From: Siccirubricoccus deserti
Lineage (GTDB): Bacteria > Pseudomonadota > Alphaproteobacteria > Acetobacterales > Acetobacteraceae
Reading direction: 5' to 3'
Assembly: GCF_014283215.1 (NCBI RefSeq)
Contig: NZ_JACOMF010000018.1
Location: 49,831-113,830 of the forward strand
DNA: 64,000 nucleotides
Position 1 is the first letter of the stretch. The number at the start of each line of letters is the position of its first letter. A model generated the notes under the pieces. That model saw nothing but the letters and a program-made list of their open reading frames with translations, made no database searches and was not told the origin of the DNA. This document shows positions 63,908 through 64,000 of the stretch, piece after piece. Both the position numbers and the translations under genes were made by a program.

Positions 63908-64000
63908 ATGCGGACGCTTTCGAAGTCGGCGCTGCGGGTGGCCGGTGAGGCGCTTGCGGTGGGGCGGACGGCACTGCCTGCCTATGGCAGCCACTACTCG
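63908..64000 (+). CDS. Probable transposase, N-terminal 31 codons (cut by window edge)
   Basis: ATG at 63908, with GGAGG at 63896-63900, opens a frame that runs off the window: MRTLSKSALRVAGEALAVGR then TALPAYGSHYS. The beginning with TLSKSALRVA and a YxSHxS-type segment recalls the N-termini of IS4/IS5-group DDE transposases found in alphaproteobacteria. The call is tentative because the catalytic part is outside. The AT-richer stretch before it (63815-63890) could include the element's left end. Confidence 0.45.
   Translation, partial: MRTLSKSALRVAGEALAVGRTALPAYGSHYS

Overview
The window is high-GC (about 70%) chromosomal DNA with few operonic gaps. Gene content and order (aroA-cmk-rpsA-sppA-ihfB-lapA-pyrF-trpF-trpB-trpA-accD-folC, gyrB next to recF, a TIGR02300 zinc-ribbon acidic protein, a SUV3-type helicase) point to an alphaproteobacterium, most likely Acetobacteraceae/Rhodospirillales (Roseomonas-like). 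This placement is inferred from protein resemblance and synteny, not from rRNA; I see no rRNA, tRNA or CRISPR locus.

Layout. 1-4983: left-truncated AsmA-like protein, divergent glnE, then a Bcp-type peroxiredoxin. 4984-5715: decayed DNA with a broken CobW-family GTPase. 5716-8152: VIT1/CCC1-type carrier, NHL-repeat protein, hypothetical. 8165-15316: the most distinctive block. A minus-strand luciferase-like (LLM) oxidoreductase plus solute-binding protein diverges from a six-gene plus-strand operon: PanE-like reductase, F420-dependent LLM enzyme, an Fgd1-like F420-dependent glucose-6-phosphate dehydrogenase, and coenzyme F420 genes cofE, cofD, cofC. 15368-18093: periplasmic copper operon (ThpR, Cys/His-rich protein, YcnI, PCu(A)C, trypsin-like protease). 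18139-19884: tesA / ybbA pair and a small lipoprotein. 19918-25010: MarR regulator divergent from a catabolic operon headed by a NicX-type ring-cleavage dioxygenase, with an alpha/beta hydrolase, acyl-CoA dehydrogenase and acyl-CoA ligase.

25095-41054: housekeeping core (gyrB, recF, aroA, cmk, rpsA, sppA, ihfB, lapA, pyrF, trpFBA, accD, folC). 41055-51950: XrtA-type sugar transferase, secreted nuclease, M3 peptidase, HutD, GST, DEAD-box and SUV3-like RNA helicases, DMT exporter. 51951-57459: broken serine hydrolase, metallophosphatase, MaoC protein, and a divergent pair of enolase-superfamily and ArgH-like enzymes. 57915-64000: LysR regulator with a 27-bp tandem repeat in its tail, DoxX, SDR, hydrolase, two tandem bacterial voltage-gated cation channels with different selectivity filters, NnrU, and the first codons of a probable transposase.

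How it works together. The F420 block makes the tail of F420 (CofC/CofD/CofE), reduces it (Fgd-like enzyme) and uses it (LLM enzyme). Fo synthase is not in the window and must be elsewhere if the pathway is complete. The NicX block looks like a regulated N-heteroaromatic or related ring-degradation operon. The trp/pyr/acc/fol genes form a dense run with 4-bp stop/start overlaps, closing with folC behind its own probable promoter inside an interspersed repeat.
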